Shown here: in pieces, positions 1 to 9,803 of the stretch | Numbering within the stretch: position 1 is the first letter of the stretch | Layout of the letters: each line of letters begins with the position of its first letter | Assembly (NCBI GenBank): GCA_963734435.1 | Contig: CAVTHA010000003.1 | Location: 248,001 to 312,000, forward strand | Source of the DNA: Bog-756 sp963734435 | GTDB taxonomy: Bacteria > Actinomycetota > Acidimicrobiia > Acidimicrobiales > RAAP-2 | Direction of reading: 5' to 3' | DNA length: 64,000 nucleotides | Program-made: the position numbers and the translations under genes | The notes under the pieces: model-generated | The model's input: only the letters and a program-made list of their open reading frames with translations | Told to the model about the DNA's origin: nothing | The model's database searches: none

Positions 1-1348
1 TGCCTTCAACCTGGTCACTGCCGACGAGGCCCGCCAGCAGGCGATGGCGGTGGATGGCCGGGTAGCTGCGGGCGAGGACCCGGGGCCGCTGGCCGGAGTG
101 CCCGTAGCCCTGAAGGACAACCTGTGCACCCGGGGGATACCCACCACCTGCTCGTCGCGGATCCTGGAGGGATGGCGTCCTCCCTACGACGCGACCGTGG
201 TGACCCGGCTGCGCCACGCTGGCGCCGTACTGGTGGGGAAGACCAACATGGACGAGTTCGCCATGGGGTCCTCGACGGAAGCATCGGCCTACGGCCCGAC
301 CCGCAATCCGCACGACCCGAGCCGGGTCCCCGGTGGCTCGTCGGGCGGCTCGGCGGCGGCGGTAGCGGCGGGATTCGCCCCGTTGGCGCTCGGCTCGGAC
401 ACCGGTGGCTCGATTCGCCAGCCGGCGGCTCTCTGCGGTGTGGTCGGGTTGAAGCCCACCTATGGCACCGTCTCGCGGTACGGCCTCGTGGCCTTCGCCA
501 GTTCGTTGGACCAGATCGGCCCCCTGGCCACCACGGTGGCCGACGCCGCTCTCTTGTTCGACGTCATCGGCGGCCACGACCCATGTGACTCCACCTCCCT
601 CAACCGTCCGGCACCACGGGTCCTGTCCGTCATCGACGACGGCGTGGCCGGCCTCACCGTCGGCGTGCTGACCCAGTTCCTGGACGGGGCGGATCCCGAC
701 GTGGCCCTCCGTACGCGGGAGGCCGCCGAGGCGTGCGCCGCCGCCGGGGCGAGGGTAGCGGAGATCTCGATCCCGGAGGTGACCCACGGGCTCTCGGCGT
801 ACTACCTCATCGCCCCCGGCGAGGCTTCGTCCAACCTCGCCCGCTACGACGGCACTCGCTACGGCCTGCGGGTCGACGGCGAGGACACGACGGCCATGAA
901 CACGGCCACCAGATCGGCCGGTTTCGGAGCCGAGGTCAAGCGCCGGATCATGCTCGGAACCTATGTGCTCTCGGCCGGCTACATCGACGCGTATTACAAC
1001 CAGGCCCTGCGGGTGCGCACCAAGATCATCGATGCGTTCGCCGCTGCTTATCGCCGCTGTGACGTGCTGCTCGGACCTACCGCTCCGACGACCGCCTTTC
1101 CCATCGGAGCGAAGACCGGGGACCCGCTGACCATGTACCTCTCCGACGTCTGCACCATCCCGACCAATCTGACCGGCCATCCGGCGGTCAGCATCCCCTT
1201 CGGGACCGGTGACGACGGCTTGCCTGTCGGGGTGCAGGTGTTGGGTCCGGCGCTGTCCGAGGCCACCATCCTGAAGGTGGCGGCCGTCGTCGAGGCCGCC
1301 GCGCCTCCGCTGGCTCGCCCCGCCGTGGTCGGAGCCGCTCGGTCATGA
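1..1348 (+). CDS. gatA: Glutamyl/aspartyl-tRNA amidotransferase subunit A, 5'-truncated by window edge
   Basis: Amidase subunit of the GatCAB complex, which converts Glu-tRNA(Gln) or Asp-tRNA(Asn) to the amidated form in the cytoplasm using ammonia from glutamine. The reading frame is open from base 2, so the N-terminus lies outside the window; an internal ATG at 44 is not the real start. The amidase signature is complete: the catalytic lysine in VALKDN, the Gly/Ser-rich block GGSSGGSAAA holding the cis-serine, and GSDTGGSIRQPA holding the nucleophilic serine, followed by GLKPTYG. The stop overlaps the gatB start in ATGA, so the two are translationally coupled. gatC would be expected just upstream, outside the window. 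Confidence 0.96.
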   Translation, partial: AFNLVTADEARQQAMAVDGRVAAGEDPGPLAGVPVALKDNLCTRGIPTTCSSRILEGWRPPYDATVVTRLRHAGAVLVGKTNMDEFAMGSSTEASAYGPTRNPHDPSRVPGGSSGGSAAAVAAGFAPLALGSDTGGSIRQPAALCGVVGLKPTYGTVSRYGLVAFASSLDQIGPLATTVADAALLFDVIGGHDPCDSTSLNRPAPRVLSVIDDGVAGLTVGVLTQFLDGADPDVALRTREAAEACAAAGARVAEISIPEVTHGLSAYYLIAPGEASSNLARYDGTRYGLRVDGEDTTAMNTATRSAGFGAEVKRRIMLGTYVLSAGYIDAYYNQALRVRTKIIDAFAAAYRRCDVLLGPTAPTTAFPIGAKTGDPLTMYLSDVCTIPTNLTGHPAVSIPFGTGDDGLPVGVQVLGPALSEATILKVAAVVEAAAPPLARPAVVGAARS

Positions 1349-2796
1349 GCTCGGGCTGGGAGCTGGTCGTCGGACTCGAGGTCCACGCCGAGCTCAACAC
1401 GACCACCAAACTCTTCTGCGGGTGCCCCACCACGTTCGGTGACGAGCCCAACACCAACGTCTGCCCGGTGTGCCTGGGCCTCCCGGGCTCCCTGCCCGTG
1501 CTCAACCAGAGGGCGGTCGAGCTGGCCATGGCCATCGGTAGCGCCCTGCACTGCGAGATCAGGCCCTCCACCTTCCACCGAAAGAACTACTTCTATCCCG
1601 ACCAGGCCAAGGACTACCAGATCACCCAGTACGACGAGCCCATCAATGTCCATGGGCACCTGGACCTACCCGACGGGACCCGGGTGCGCATCGAACGAGC
1701 CCATCTGGAGGAGGACACCGGTAAGACCTCGCACGCCGGTTCGTCCGGCCGGATCCACGGGGCCGACTACTCGCTCGTCGACTACAACCGTTCGGGTGTT
1801 CCGTTGGTCGAGATCGTCAGCGCACCGGATATGCGCTCAGCCGATCAGGCCCGTGCCTACGCCACCGAGCTGCGGGGCGTACTGATCGCCTCGGGTGCGT
1901 CCGACGGCAAGATGGAAGAGGGATCGATGCGCGTCGACGCCAATGTGTCGGTCCGGCAGCTCGAGGACGAAACCTTCGGGACGCGATGCGAGATCAAGAA
2001 CCTCAACTCACTCCGATCGCTCAGCCGGGCCGTGGCGTACGAAGCGGACCGCCAGATCGAGTTGCTGGAGGCGGGAGACGAGGTGGTGCAGCAGACCCGG
2101 CACTGGGACGAGGACGCCGGACGCACCGTGGCCCTCCGATCGAAGGAGGAGGCCTACGACTACCGCTACTTCCTCGAACCCGACCTGGTCCCGCTCGCTC
2201 CTGACGCCGAGTGGATCCGGGCGGTCGGCGACTCTATCGGGCCGATGCCGGCGGCCCGGCGGGCCCACCTGATCGGGCTGCTGGACGCGGCCGGCGGGGC
2301 TCCCGAGTCACAGATCGATCAGGTGGCCACGGTGGTGGACCTGGATCTCGACCGACTGGTCGACGCCGCATTGGCTGGTGGCGTGGGTCTGGGGCTGGCG
2401 CTCGCTCGAACGGCCAACGAAGCCGCCACCGATCCGGAGGCGGCGCGTCGTCTCGACCCCAAGGCCTACGTAGCCCTCCTCGGCATGGAGGCGGCGGGCA
2501 CCCTGACCGCCACCCAGGCCAAAGCGGTGTTGGCCGACCTACTGGCCGCGGGCGGGGGCGACCCGTCTGCGATCGCCGCCGCCAAGGGCTTCGAGGCGAT
2601 GTCCGACGAGACGCTCGCCGCCACGGTGGCCGGCATCGTCGCCGCCCACCCCGACGAGTGGAGCCGCTACTGCAACGGGGACGAGTCGGACCGCAAGAAA
2701 CTGACCGGGTTCTTCGTCGGTCGAGTGATGAGTGCCACGCGCGGCCAGGCCGATGGCAAGGCGGTCACTGCCGAGCTGGAACGGCTACGGGGTTGA
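1345..2796 (+). CDS. gatB: Aspartyl/glutamyl-tRNA amidotransferase subunit B
   Basis: 483-residue GatB, the tRNA-binding and kinase subunit that phosphorylates the mischarged Glu or Asp before GatA supplies ammonia. The N-terminal GLEVHAEL motif and a cysteine cluster (CGCPTTFG...CPVCLGLPG, about residues 25-50) that binds zinc in this family are present. The HRKNYFYPD and KNLNS blocks of the cradle domain follow, and the C-terminus has the helical/YqeY-like tail ending near GFFVGRVM. Length is normal for the family. The start ATG overlaps the gatA stop by four bases. The 3' end overlaps the end of the convergent glycosidase gene by about 12 bases, so no terminator fits between them. Confidence 0.97.
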   Translation: MSSGWELVVGLEVHAELNTTTKLFCGCPTTFGDEPNTNVCPVCLGLPGSLPVLNQRAVELAMAIGSALHCEIRPSTFHRKNYFYPDQAKDYQITQYDEPINVHGHLDLPDGTRVRIERAHLEEDTGKTSHAGSSGRIHGADYSLVDYNRSGVPLVEIVSAPDMRSADQARAYATELRGVLIASGASDGKMEEGSMRVDANVSVRQLEDETFGTRCEIKNLNSLRSLSRAVAYEADRQIELLEAGDEVVQQTRHWDEDAGRTVALRSKEEAYDYRYFLEPDLVPLAPDAEWIRAVGDSIGPMPAARRAHLIGLLDAAGGAPESQIDQVATVVDLDLDRLVDAALAGGVGLGLALARTANEAATDPEAARRLDPKAYVALLGMEAAGTLTATQAKAVLADLLAAGGGDPSAIAAAKGFEAMSDETLAATVAGIVAAHPDEWSRYCNGDESDRKKLTGFFVGRVMSATRGQADGKAVTAELERLRG

Positions 2797-3974
2797 CCGC
2801 GGCGGCGAGGGTCTCCGTGGCTCGAGGTTGGGGGGAGGACCGCCGGCAGCCAGGTACGGGCCGCCCGGGGAAAAACCGAGCTTCGTGATGAACACCGGCC
2901 GGGGGGGATGTCCGGCTGGGGGGCCAGCGACCGCCAGGGACTGTACAGCAGCCACACCCCGGACTGGTCCTGGTACAGCGAGGCTTCACCGGGCCCAACG
3001 CCCTGGGCGTTCGAGCCGAGCAGCGGAGTCGGCGACGTGTCGGCGCACGGACCCGCCGGTCCGGCGCAGCGAGCCATGCCGATGGCGTAGTCGGTTTGGT
3101 TGAACCAGTTCCCCGAGTAGACCATCCAGTAGCTGCCGCCGACCTTGACCATGTCGGGCGCCTCGACAATGGTGCCCTGCCATGGCTCGTCCGGCTGCAT
3201 GAGCAGAGCGGGCTGGCCGATGAGGCCGAGGCCGTCCGGCGTCAGGCGCTGCGACCACATTTTGGTGGGTGTGTTGGCGCCGCCGATGTTCTGATCGGAC
3301 TTGAACAGCATCCAGCGGGTCCCGTCGCTGTCGGTGAAGACCCGTGGATCAATGGTGCCCCCCTGATCCGTCTGGCAGATGAACGGTGTGGCCTCAGCGG
3401 TGAACGGTCCGACCGGGGACGTCCCGGTGGCGGCACCGATGCACTGCATGGCCGGCGAGGTTCCCTTCACCAGAGCGGTGAAGTACAGCACGTAGGACGA
3501 GCCGAACTGATGGATGTCGGGGGCCCAGGTGTAGTCCGGCACCGCCCAGGGCGGGAGGACCGGAAGGGCATCGGTCGACGGCGTCCAGTCCCCGAAGGTG
3601 GTGGCCGAGGCGACCGGAACGTTGATCGCCCGACTGCCCGGGATGCCGCTGGTGTACAGGTAGTAGTGGCCGTGCGAGAGGTAGAGGAGCGGGTCCGATT
3701 CGTACTGGTCGGAGCCGACCGGCATGCCGGGGGAGAGGGGCTGCGGATTGGGTGGCGGTGGGGCGACGGTGGTTGGCGGGGCGACCACGGTATGGCTGGC
3801 GTGGGCCGGTGGCTGGGCTGAGGCGGAGGAGTGGACGGCCGGGACGATCAACAACGCCACGACGACCGAGACGACTGCCAGACCACCGAGGGCGGCGAGC
3901 GCCATGGCGAGGCGCCTCGAGCGATGCTCAGGGCCGGTCTGGCCGGCAATGAGGCGGCTTGCGCTGTTGCTCAT
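2785..3974 (-). CDS. GH43-like secreted/membrane-anchored glycoside hydrolase (C-terminal frameshift)
   Basis: Five-bladed beta-propeller glycosidase of the GH43 type (arabinanase or xylosidase-like), likely extracellular. A single hydrophobic segment at about residues 24-46 is followed by a Pro/Thr-rich linker and then the propeller. The three expected acids are visible: Asp in YESDPLLY, Asp in YTWAPDIH and Glu in TIVEAPDM. A ribosome site (GGAGGT) lies 11 bases before the ATG. As read, the frame drifts into low-complexity sequence near the end. Adding one base to the G7 run at 2901-2907 restores a tail reading PVFITKLGFSPGGPYLA and a stop at 2785. The substrate cannot be told from sequence. 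Confidence 0.75.
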
Positions 3975-4505
3975 TTGGAGCGGTGACCTCCGGGAGCCCC
4001 CAGTTGACGCGTGGCCATGCCCGGCTCGAGCCCCCCTTGGGCGGGTTCATGGTTGCGTGAAGGTTAGCGCCGGCTGGGGAAGAACGGTGGACATCCCGGC
4101 CGTACCTGGGGACGGCGAGGGAAATCCGGAGGAAAAGGTAGGGATATCGCGCAACGCTCTTGACCTGGGAAAGGGCACCCATCACAGTGTCAATTGACCG
4201 GAAAGCCGAAGCACCGCCGGAGAGTCTCCGAGGGATCGGAAGGGGGGCCATTCATGGCCTTTCGGAGGGTTCCTCGAGATCAAGGTGGGCCGTAGGTGAC
4301 CGGCCAGGTAGGTCCGGGGAAGGACCGGAGTGCTCGCAAGAGTGCGAATGGTTATGTCCGTTGGGTCGTCCGACACGGCCCGCACGGACGACGCTGGGCC
4401 GACTGGGTGCGTGGCCCCGAGGAGCTTGGGCGGTTCGGCCGCTCGGTTACTCGGGGCTGCGTCGCGCCCGGAGCCGCTGGCAACGTCGGCAGATCGGTCC
4501 GGCGG
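3975..4505. other. Gene-poor interval upstream of the GH43-like gene
   Basis: About 530 bases between the start of the GH43-like gene and the 3' end of the cation exporter, both on the minus strand. It must hold the GH43 promoter; the minus-strand ribosome site GGAGGT is at 3986-3991. Short open frames exist on both strands but none has a ribosome site, recognisable domain or family. I see no tRNA or convincing terminator hairpin. Confidence 0.5.
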
Positions 4506-5423
4506 TCAGCTGAGTGGCGCGCTCCGAACAGGGGCAGCTGTCGGCTCCATCATGCAGGGATCGGTGTCCTCGTCGTTGCACCGTTCGCATTCCAACTCGA
4601 GCGTGCTGTGACCAATGGAGAAGGTGTCGGCGATCATCGCCTTCACCTGGTCGCCGACGGCTTGGGCCTCCTCGAGGGTGGGGTGTCCGGTCAACACCAG
4701 GTGGGCCGAGAGCAGACGCATCTCGGTGGACAGGCTCCAGACATGGAGGTCGTGCACCTCGCCAACCCGGGGCATCTGCTCCATGGTCGATTTGAGCTCG
4801 ACGAGATCCACGTCCGATGGGGTGGACTCGAGGAGCACGGCGATGCTCGAACGAAGCACCCCGGAGGCCTGGTAGAGGATGATGGCTGCGACCACCAGCG
4901 CCGAGGCGGGGTCGAGCCAGGTAGCGGACGGGAGGAAGAGCAGGCCGACGGCGGCCACGATGACAGCCAGCGAAGCCAACGCGTCTCCCACCATGTGCAG
5001 TACGGCGGAGCGCATGTTGAGATCGGGCGATCCGTCCCGCAGGACCAGCGCGGCGATCCCGTTCACGACCAGCCCGAACGAGGCGACCACCACCACCACC
5101 CCGGCGCGCACGTGCTCGGGATGGCCGAGACGGTAGATGCTCTCGATAACGATCACCAGGGTGACGACGGCGATGAGCGACGCGTTCGCCAGCGCGGCGA
5201 GGATGGTGGCTCGATGGCTGCCGAACGAACGCTCTGCGTCGGGCGGGCGTAGAGCCATACGGACGGCGACGATCGAGAGGGCGAGCGCGCCCACGTCGGT
5301 GAGGTTGTGCCCGGCATCGGCCAGAAGGCCGGTTGAACGCGACACCAGGCCCAGCGCGATCTGGATCACTACCAGACCGACCGTCAAGGCCAGGCCGATC
5401 GCCAGTCGTCTCGTTCGTGTCAT
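4506..5423 (-). CDS. Cation diffusion facilitator (CDF) family metal efflux transporter
   Basis: 305-residue inner-membrane antiporter of the CzcD/ZitB type that exports divalent metal ions, usually zinc, in exchange for protons. Six hydrophobic segments fill the first 200 residues. The metal site pairs are present as HxxxD motifs: AGHNLTD in TM2 and HMVGD in TM5. The cytoplasmic metal-binding domain follows with VHDLHVWSLS. The C-terminal tail is unusual for its acidic and cysteine-rich stretch (CERCNDEDTDPC), which may bind metal. It is divergent from the YdcF-like gene across a spacer of about 56 bases. Confidence 0.9.
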   Translation of the reverse strand: MTRTRRLAIGLALTVGLVVIQIALGLVSRSTGLLADAGHNLTDVGALALSIVAVRMALRPPDAERSFGSHRATILAALANASLIAVVTLVIVIESIYRLGHPEHVRAGVVVVVASFGLVVNGIAALVLRDGSPDLNMRSAVLHMVGDALASLAVIVAAVGLLFLPSATWLDPASALVVAAIILYQASGVLRSSIAVLLESTPSDVDLVELKSTMEQMPRVGEVHDLHVWSLSTEMRLLSAHLVLTGHPTLEEAQAVGDQVKAMIADTFSIGHSTLELECERCNDEDTDPCMMEPTAAPVRSAPLS

Positions 5424-5479
5424 GCCATCCCTCAGGGCACGAGCCTACCTGGCAACACCGTTCCTATAGCCTGCCCACG

Positions 5480-6034
5480 GTGACGCGCCCGCTGAGGTCC
5501 AGGCTGCGCCGGTGGGCGGCGGTGACCCTGCTCGTGCTGGTATTGGTGCTGGTGATCGTCGTCCCCGTGGCGACGGCTCGCTTGTTCATCTGGCCGCCCA
5601 CCGACAGTCCGACCAAGGCCGATGCCGTAGTCGCCCTCGGAGGCGATACTGGCCAGCTCCGGGAAAAGATGGCCATCAAACTGGCGAAGTCGGGCTATGC
5701 ACCGATCGCGGTGATCTCCCTAGGTGGACAAAAGCCCGTCCCCTGCCCGAAGCCCGTTCCGCATGTCTCGATCGTCTGCTTTCGCGCCGATCCCCTCGAT
5801 ACCCGGGGCGAGGCGGAATTCGTGAGCCGTCTGGTGGCGCGGCGGCACTGGACCCGGATCATCGTGGTCTCCGAACGGAGCCAAGCGACCAGAGCCCGAC
5901 TGCTCTTCAAGCGGTGCACCCCGATCCATCTGGAGATGGTTCCGGTCCAGGATCCGCGGAACAACCTGCCCTATGACGTGTTCTACGAGTGGGGTGCTTT
6001 GACCAAAGCGCTGGTCGTCGAGCCGTCCTGCTGA
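5480..6034 (+). CDS. YdcF-like (DUF218) membrane-anchored protein
   Basis: Protein of about 184 residues with one N-terminal membrane helix (residues about 12-35) and an extracytoplasmic DUF218 domain of the YdcF/SanA/ElyC type. Members are linked to envelope integrity but the reaction is not known. The family blocks ADAVVALGGD, DTRGEAEF and IIVVSERSQATRA are recognisable. The frame is open further upstream, but that stretch lies over the divergent exporter start, so I place the start at GTG 5480, just before the Arg-rich n-region. It ends 15 bases from the convergent FkbH-like gene. Confidence 0.72.
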   Translation: MTRPLRSRLRRWAAVTLLVLVLVLVIVVPVATARLFIWPPTDSPTKADAVVALGGDTGQLREKMAIKLAKSGYAPIAVISLGGQKPVPCPKPVPHVSIVCFRADPLDTRGEAEFVSRLVARRHWTRIIVVSERSQATRARLLFKRCTPIHLEMVPVQDPRNNLPYDVFYEWGALTKALVVEPSC

Positions 6035-6048
6035 CCGCGGGTCGGTGA

Positions 6049-7941
6049 CTAGTGATGCGCCCGTCCGAGGCGCTTTCTCAGCCTGCGCCATTGGACGCGT
6101 CGGCGTCCGGCGAACCGGTAGCAGGCGTTGAAGGCCCGGGAGATCAGGCTCTGGCGCTGGATCATCAGCTCCGACGTGCTCACGGCCCGAATCTCCTCGG
6201 CCATGCGCAGATAGGCCTGTCGCCGGTAGTGGCGGATGTTGTCCGTGAGGTCGTCCTCGGTCAGCACGAAGGTCCGTACATCGCAGACGGTGGCGTTGGG
6301 TAGCGACGAGACGACCTCGTCCAGCGCGTCGTTCATGATCTTGTGGCGGAGGTGGCGGCCGGGCTCCCTCGGATTGTCGATGGGTACCTCAGCGCCGTTG
6401 AGGAGGACCAGGCGGGCACCGCTCGGGATCGATGCCGACAACCACCGCACGTTCTTCTGGAACGACGACGCCGAGATGCCGCCCATGTATTCGAACTCTC
6501 GGGCGAACCAGGTGAGGAACTCGCGGTCGACTCCTTCACGGCCGAACCTGGCCTCGAGTGACGGCCAGATGGCGGGATCGGTGACGTCCTGGTCGAATTG
6601 GTACCACGGTGCGATCAGCCCGAGCTTCCGGTGACGGTAGAGACCCTGGGTGTAGTCGGTCAGCACGCTGTAGACCAGGATGTCGTACTCGGGGGAGACG
6701 ACGGCCGGAGGAGTTCGAAGACACCTTCGTCGAGAAAGGGGATTCGACGGACCACGTTCGACCTGTTGGTCGGAAAGGCCGGAGGCCGACTGTCTGAGCA
6801 GCACGGTGTGACCCACATGAACGAACGCGCCGGTCGGTCCGGTGTGGGCGAACTCCGTGTCGATACGGCCACCGAGGAATTGGGCTGTGGTGGTGAGGTC
6901 GCAGCCACCCACCATGAGCACCCGATTCGGCTGGGAGGTAGTTGGCTGCCCGATGGTTCCGTGAGCCACGTCCCCGGTCCGGGCGCCATCGCAGCCCTCG
7001 GTATCCATGGTGATCCAGTCGGCGGCGCCCTCGAGGGACGACGCCACCTCACCGGCGACCGTGATGGCCGGCCGCCCGAGGTAGTCGTACATCCACTGTT
7101 CGACGCCCATATGCAGGACGCGGCACGAGAAGAGGAAGTCCTCCAGCCCACCGGTGCCGGGCGACAGGGAATAGAACCCACAGATCCCGTAGTCGCCGTA
7201 TCGATCGCGAACGCGCACGTACCCGGTGTCGTGGCCGGGATCGGACGACCATCGCTTCGAACTCCTCCTGAGTAGGCCGGCGCTTGGTGAAGTTGAGCTG
7301 GTGGGTGCGGCTGACCAGCTCGAAGAGGCGCTCGATCTCGCTCTCGGTGTCGTAGTAGACGCCGATCCTGATGTCACAAGACCGTAGGAAATCCTCGGTC
7401 GTCTCCGGCCTCGCCTGGCGGTCGGCGAGTTTTCGCTCGAGCATCTGGTACTGCCGCAGCCTGGTCAGGCTCGCTGTCGTCCTTCCCGGCCAGCTCGGGC
7501 AGCGTCGAGGAGGCGATCGAGAATCTCTGGTCCAGCGGTTTGGATGTACGGCGCGAAGTGGCGTGCCTCGCCACGGTTGAGGGGCAGGTCGTCGAGGAAC
7601 AGGACGTTCTCGGGCCGTAGCTGGGCGTCCTCGATGATCTGGGCGATCCGGGGACCCTTGGGTGACCAGTCGATGCGGGCGAAGACGAACTCGGTCCACA
7701 GACCGGCCTGCTCGAGACGGTCGCGGGCTTCAGCCGGGTCGTTCTTCGAGCAGATGGCGTTGATGATCCCTCGCCGGTTCAGCGCCCGGACGATGTCGGC
7801 ACGGGATGGGTCGAGGAGGACCGGGCCCTCACTGAGGGTGCCGGTCCAAAGTGTCTCGTCGAGATCCCAGACGACCAGCTTGACCGGCACGGACAGGACC
7901 ACGGCTGCCGGGTCGTCTGGGTCGATGACATCCAGCTCCAC
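6049..7941 (-). CDS. FkbH-like HAD-family protein with C-terminal SGNH-like domain (four frameshifts)
   Basis: Reconstructed protein of about 630 residues. The N-terminal HAD domain has motif I (VVWDLDETLW, residues about 22-31), a SKND motif II and FLDDLPLNRGE. It is followed by a GNAT-like domain with RVRDRYGDYGICGFY and FLFSCRVLHMGVEQW, the standard FkbH order. The last 300 residues resemble an SGNH/GDSL-type domain (VLMVGGCDL near its start, DNIRHYRRQAY near its end). FkbH proteins in polyketide pathways load glyceryl-phosphate onto carriers; the role in a glycan locus is inferred only. Frame changes fall near 7480, 7250, 6785 and 6715, and the coherent protein passes through all of them. 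It lies downstream of the FkbM-like gene in the same direction. Confidence 0.7.
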
Positions 7942-8027
7942 CTCCTCATGGTATCGGGCTGGACCTGGGACAATCGATGCCAGTCTCCGCCGTGACGGCG
8001 TCCTCGGCGCCGACCCGAGGGGCGCCG

Positions 8028-8747
8028 TTACTCGTGGGCAACCCAGTTCCAGCGCTCGCCACTGGCGAGCTCCTCGTTGAACTGGGCCAATCCGAGCGGG
8101 CCGTTCCCGTCCATGTCGAAAAGCCGGAGTCCGATGTCATCGCGGACGAGTCGGTACATGTCCTCGTCCGACACGCCATATCGCTCGCCGCCGCCCCGCC
8201 CGTGTTCGAATGCCATGACCGGCTTGGTCGCCCGGAGGGTATGCAGAGCACCCCGAACGACCAGTGCCTCAGCGCCTTCGACATCGATCTTGACAAAACT
8301 GGGCAGCCAACCGTCCGGCAGATGGTTGTCGAGGCTTTCCGTTTGGACCGTGATCGTCTCGGTGGTCATCCCGGCCGGGTGGCTGGGTTGCTTCAACCCG
8401 CTATAGGCCGGGGCGTCCCGCACGTGCACGAAGGTCGTGGTGCCTTCCTCATCCGACAGCGCCCGCTGTCGTACGTCGACCTCGGGAAACTGTTCCGCCA
8501 GCTGTGCGCACAGACCGGGCAGCGGTTCGTAGGCGATGTGGTGCCCAGCCGGAGCCACCCGTCGGAAGTGGGTCAAGAACGTGCCACGGTGAGCTCCGAC
8601 ATCCAGGCAATTCGAATCGGGCCGCAGGAGGAAGCTCAAGAGCAGCTTGAGATGCTTGTCGTCGAGGTGGTTCCGGCGATAGGCGACGTTGGAGTTGCTC
8701 CCGGTCAGGGAGGCGACCGAATTGGTCCCGCCCCCGAGCGAGACCAT
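8028..8747 (-). CDS. FkbM-family SAM-dependent methyltransferase
   Basis: 239-residue methyltransferase of the FkbM family, which O-methylates sugars or other hydroxylated small molecules. The SAM-binding motif I is CLDVGAHRGTF at about residues 48-58, and the family block FVKIDVEGAE lies in the second half, followed by the conserved VMAFEHG. It is intact. It is followed on the same strand by the FkbH-like gene after 86 bases, and the two probably share a transcript. The neighbouring glycan genes make a methylated sugar or lipid the likely substrate, but this is inference. Confidence 0.88.
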   Translation of the reverse strand: MVSLGGGTNSVASLTGSNSNVAYRRNHLDDKHLKLLLSFLLRPDSNCLDVGAHRGTFLTHFRRVAPAGHHIAYEPLPGLCAQLAEQFPEVDVRQRALSDEEGTTTFVHVRDAPAYSGLKQPSHPAGMTTETITVQTESLDNHLPDGWLPSFVKIDVEGAEALVVRGALHTLRATKPVMAFEHGRGGGERYGVSDEDMYRLVRDDIGLRLFDMDGNGPLGLAQFNEELASGERWNWVAHE

Positions 8748-8772
8748 GCCGGATCCCTAGCGTGTCGGCAAC

Positions 8773-9762
8773 TTGCAGGATCCTGCTTCGCATCTGCTCA
8801 GCATGGCATCGATGCCGGGCTGGAGCCCCACTGAGCGACTCTTGTGGCTGGCTCGAAGGGCGCGGAGCCGGGTATGCCCGTGGCTAAGGTGCTGCGCAAT
8901 GGACGGTCCGGCCTGGATCAGCGATCCCGACTCCTCCTTGCCTCGTTGGTCTCCACGCAAACGAGTCCTCCGCGGCATTCGAGATGTTCGTGATGGCTGG
9001 GAGATGCTCCGCGATCCTTCCTATCGTCGGCTGGCGAAGTCCTATCAGTTGCCGGACGGGAGTCGACGGATCTACTGCTACCACGTCCGCAAGACCGCTG
9101 GCACGAGCCTCTACCTGAGTTTCATGGCTTTGGGCGGCGAGGATCCGATGGAGGTGTGGCGCCGGATGACGGCATCGCGGCTACCGCGAACAATCAGCGG
9201 TGGCTATAGCTTCGTTGCCAACCATCGGATGCTTCTGGCTGACGGCGCCTACTTCTACGGACGATCCCACCGGGCCGCAGCTCGCCAGCCCCTTCCTCCG
9301 AGCACTTTCACCGTGACGATCCTGAGGGATCCGGTCGAGCGCGTCCGCTCGTACTTCGACTATCTGGTTTCCGGGGACCCGCCGGGTACACCGGGCCAGG
9401 TGGCGCGGCGCGAGCGGGTCACTGCAGGTCAGGGGTTCGATGCCTTCCTGGACCAGGTCCCCGCCCAGGACATGTTGAACCAGTTGGCCATGTTCTCCGA
9501 GCGATTTGATGTATCCGAAGCATCAGACCGCATCGCTGCCTGCTCGAGTGTCCTGTTCACCGAACGGTTCGCCGACGGACTAACAGAGTTGGGCCGGCGC
9601 CTTCAGTTGCCCCTCACCGTGCACCGAGCCCGAGTGACCGGAAGCCGGACACCGCTGACGGGTGACCAGACCGAGCGGCTGCGCGCCAGGTTGGAGCCGG
9701 AGTACGAGCTCCTTCGTCGCTTGGGAGAGGGCGGGGTCATCGCACCGGACACCGGTGAGTGA
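8773..9762 (+). CDS. Sulfotransferase family protein
   Basis: Up to 329 residues. Transfers sulfate from PAPS to an acceptor, probably a carbohydrate. The PAPS 5'-phosphosulfate loop is YHVRKTAGTSLY and the 3'-phosphate motif is ILRDPVERVRSYFDY, both well conserved and of the Sulfotransfer_2-like class. The longest frame would start only 25 bases from the divergent FkbM gene. An internal ATG at 8899, preceded by AAGGT, gives a more usual start just before the conserved part. The gene is intact and is the first of six sulfotransferase-like genes in the window. PAPS could come from cysDNC at 45-48 kb. Confidence 0.85.
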   Translation: MQDPASHLLSMASMPGWSPTERLLWLARRARSRVCPWLRCCAMDGPAWISDPDSSLPRWSPRKRVLRGIRDVRDGWEMLRDPSYRRLAKSYQLPDGSRRIYCYHVRKTAGTSLYLSFMALGGEDPMEVWRRMTASRLPRTISGGYSFVANHRMLLADGAYFYGRSHRAAARQPLPPSTFTVTILRDPVERVRSYFDYLVSGDPPGTPGQVARRERVTAGQGFDAFLDQVPAQDMLNQLAMFSERFDVSEASDRIAACSSVLFTERFADGLTELGRRLQLPLTVHRARVTGSRTPLTGDQTERLRARLEPEYELLRRLGEGGVIAPDTGE

Positions 9763-9803
9763 GCATGCGGAGAAAATCTGTTCTTGGTATCGTGCAGGCC
9801 GTG

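Noticed and set aside
3975..4505. tRNA or small RNA gene in the gap upstream of the GH43-like gene
   Set aside because: I could not draw a cloverleaf or a strong hairpin with T-run; the GC-rich stretch gives only chance pairings.
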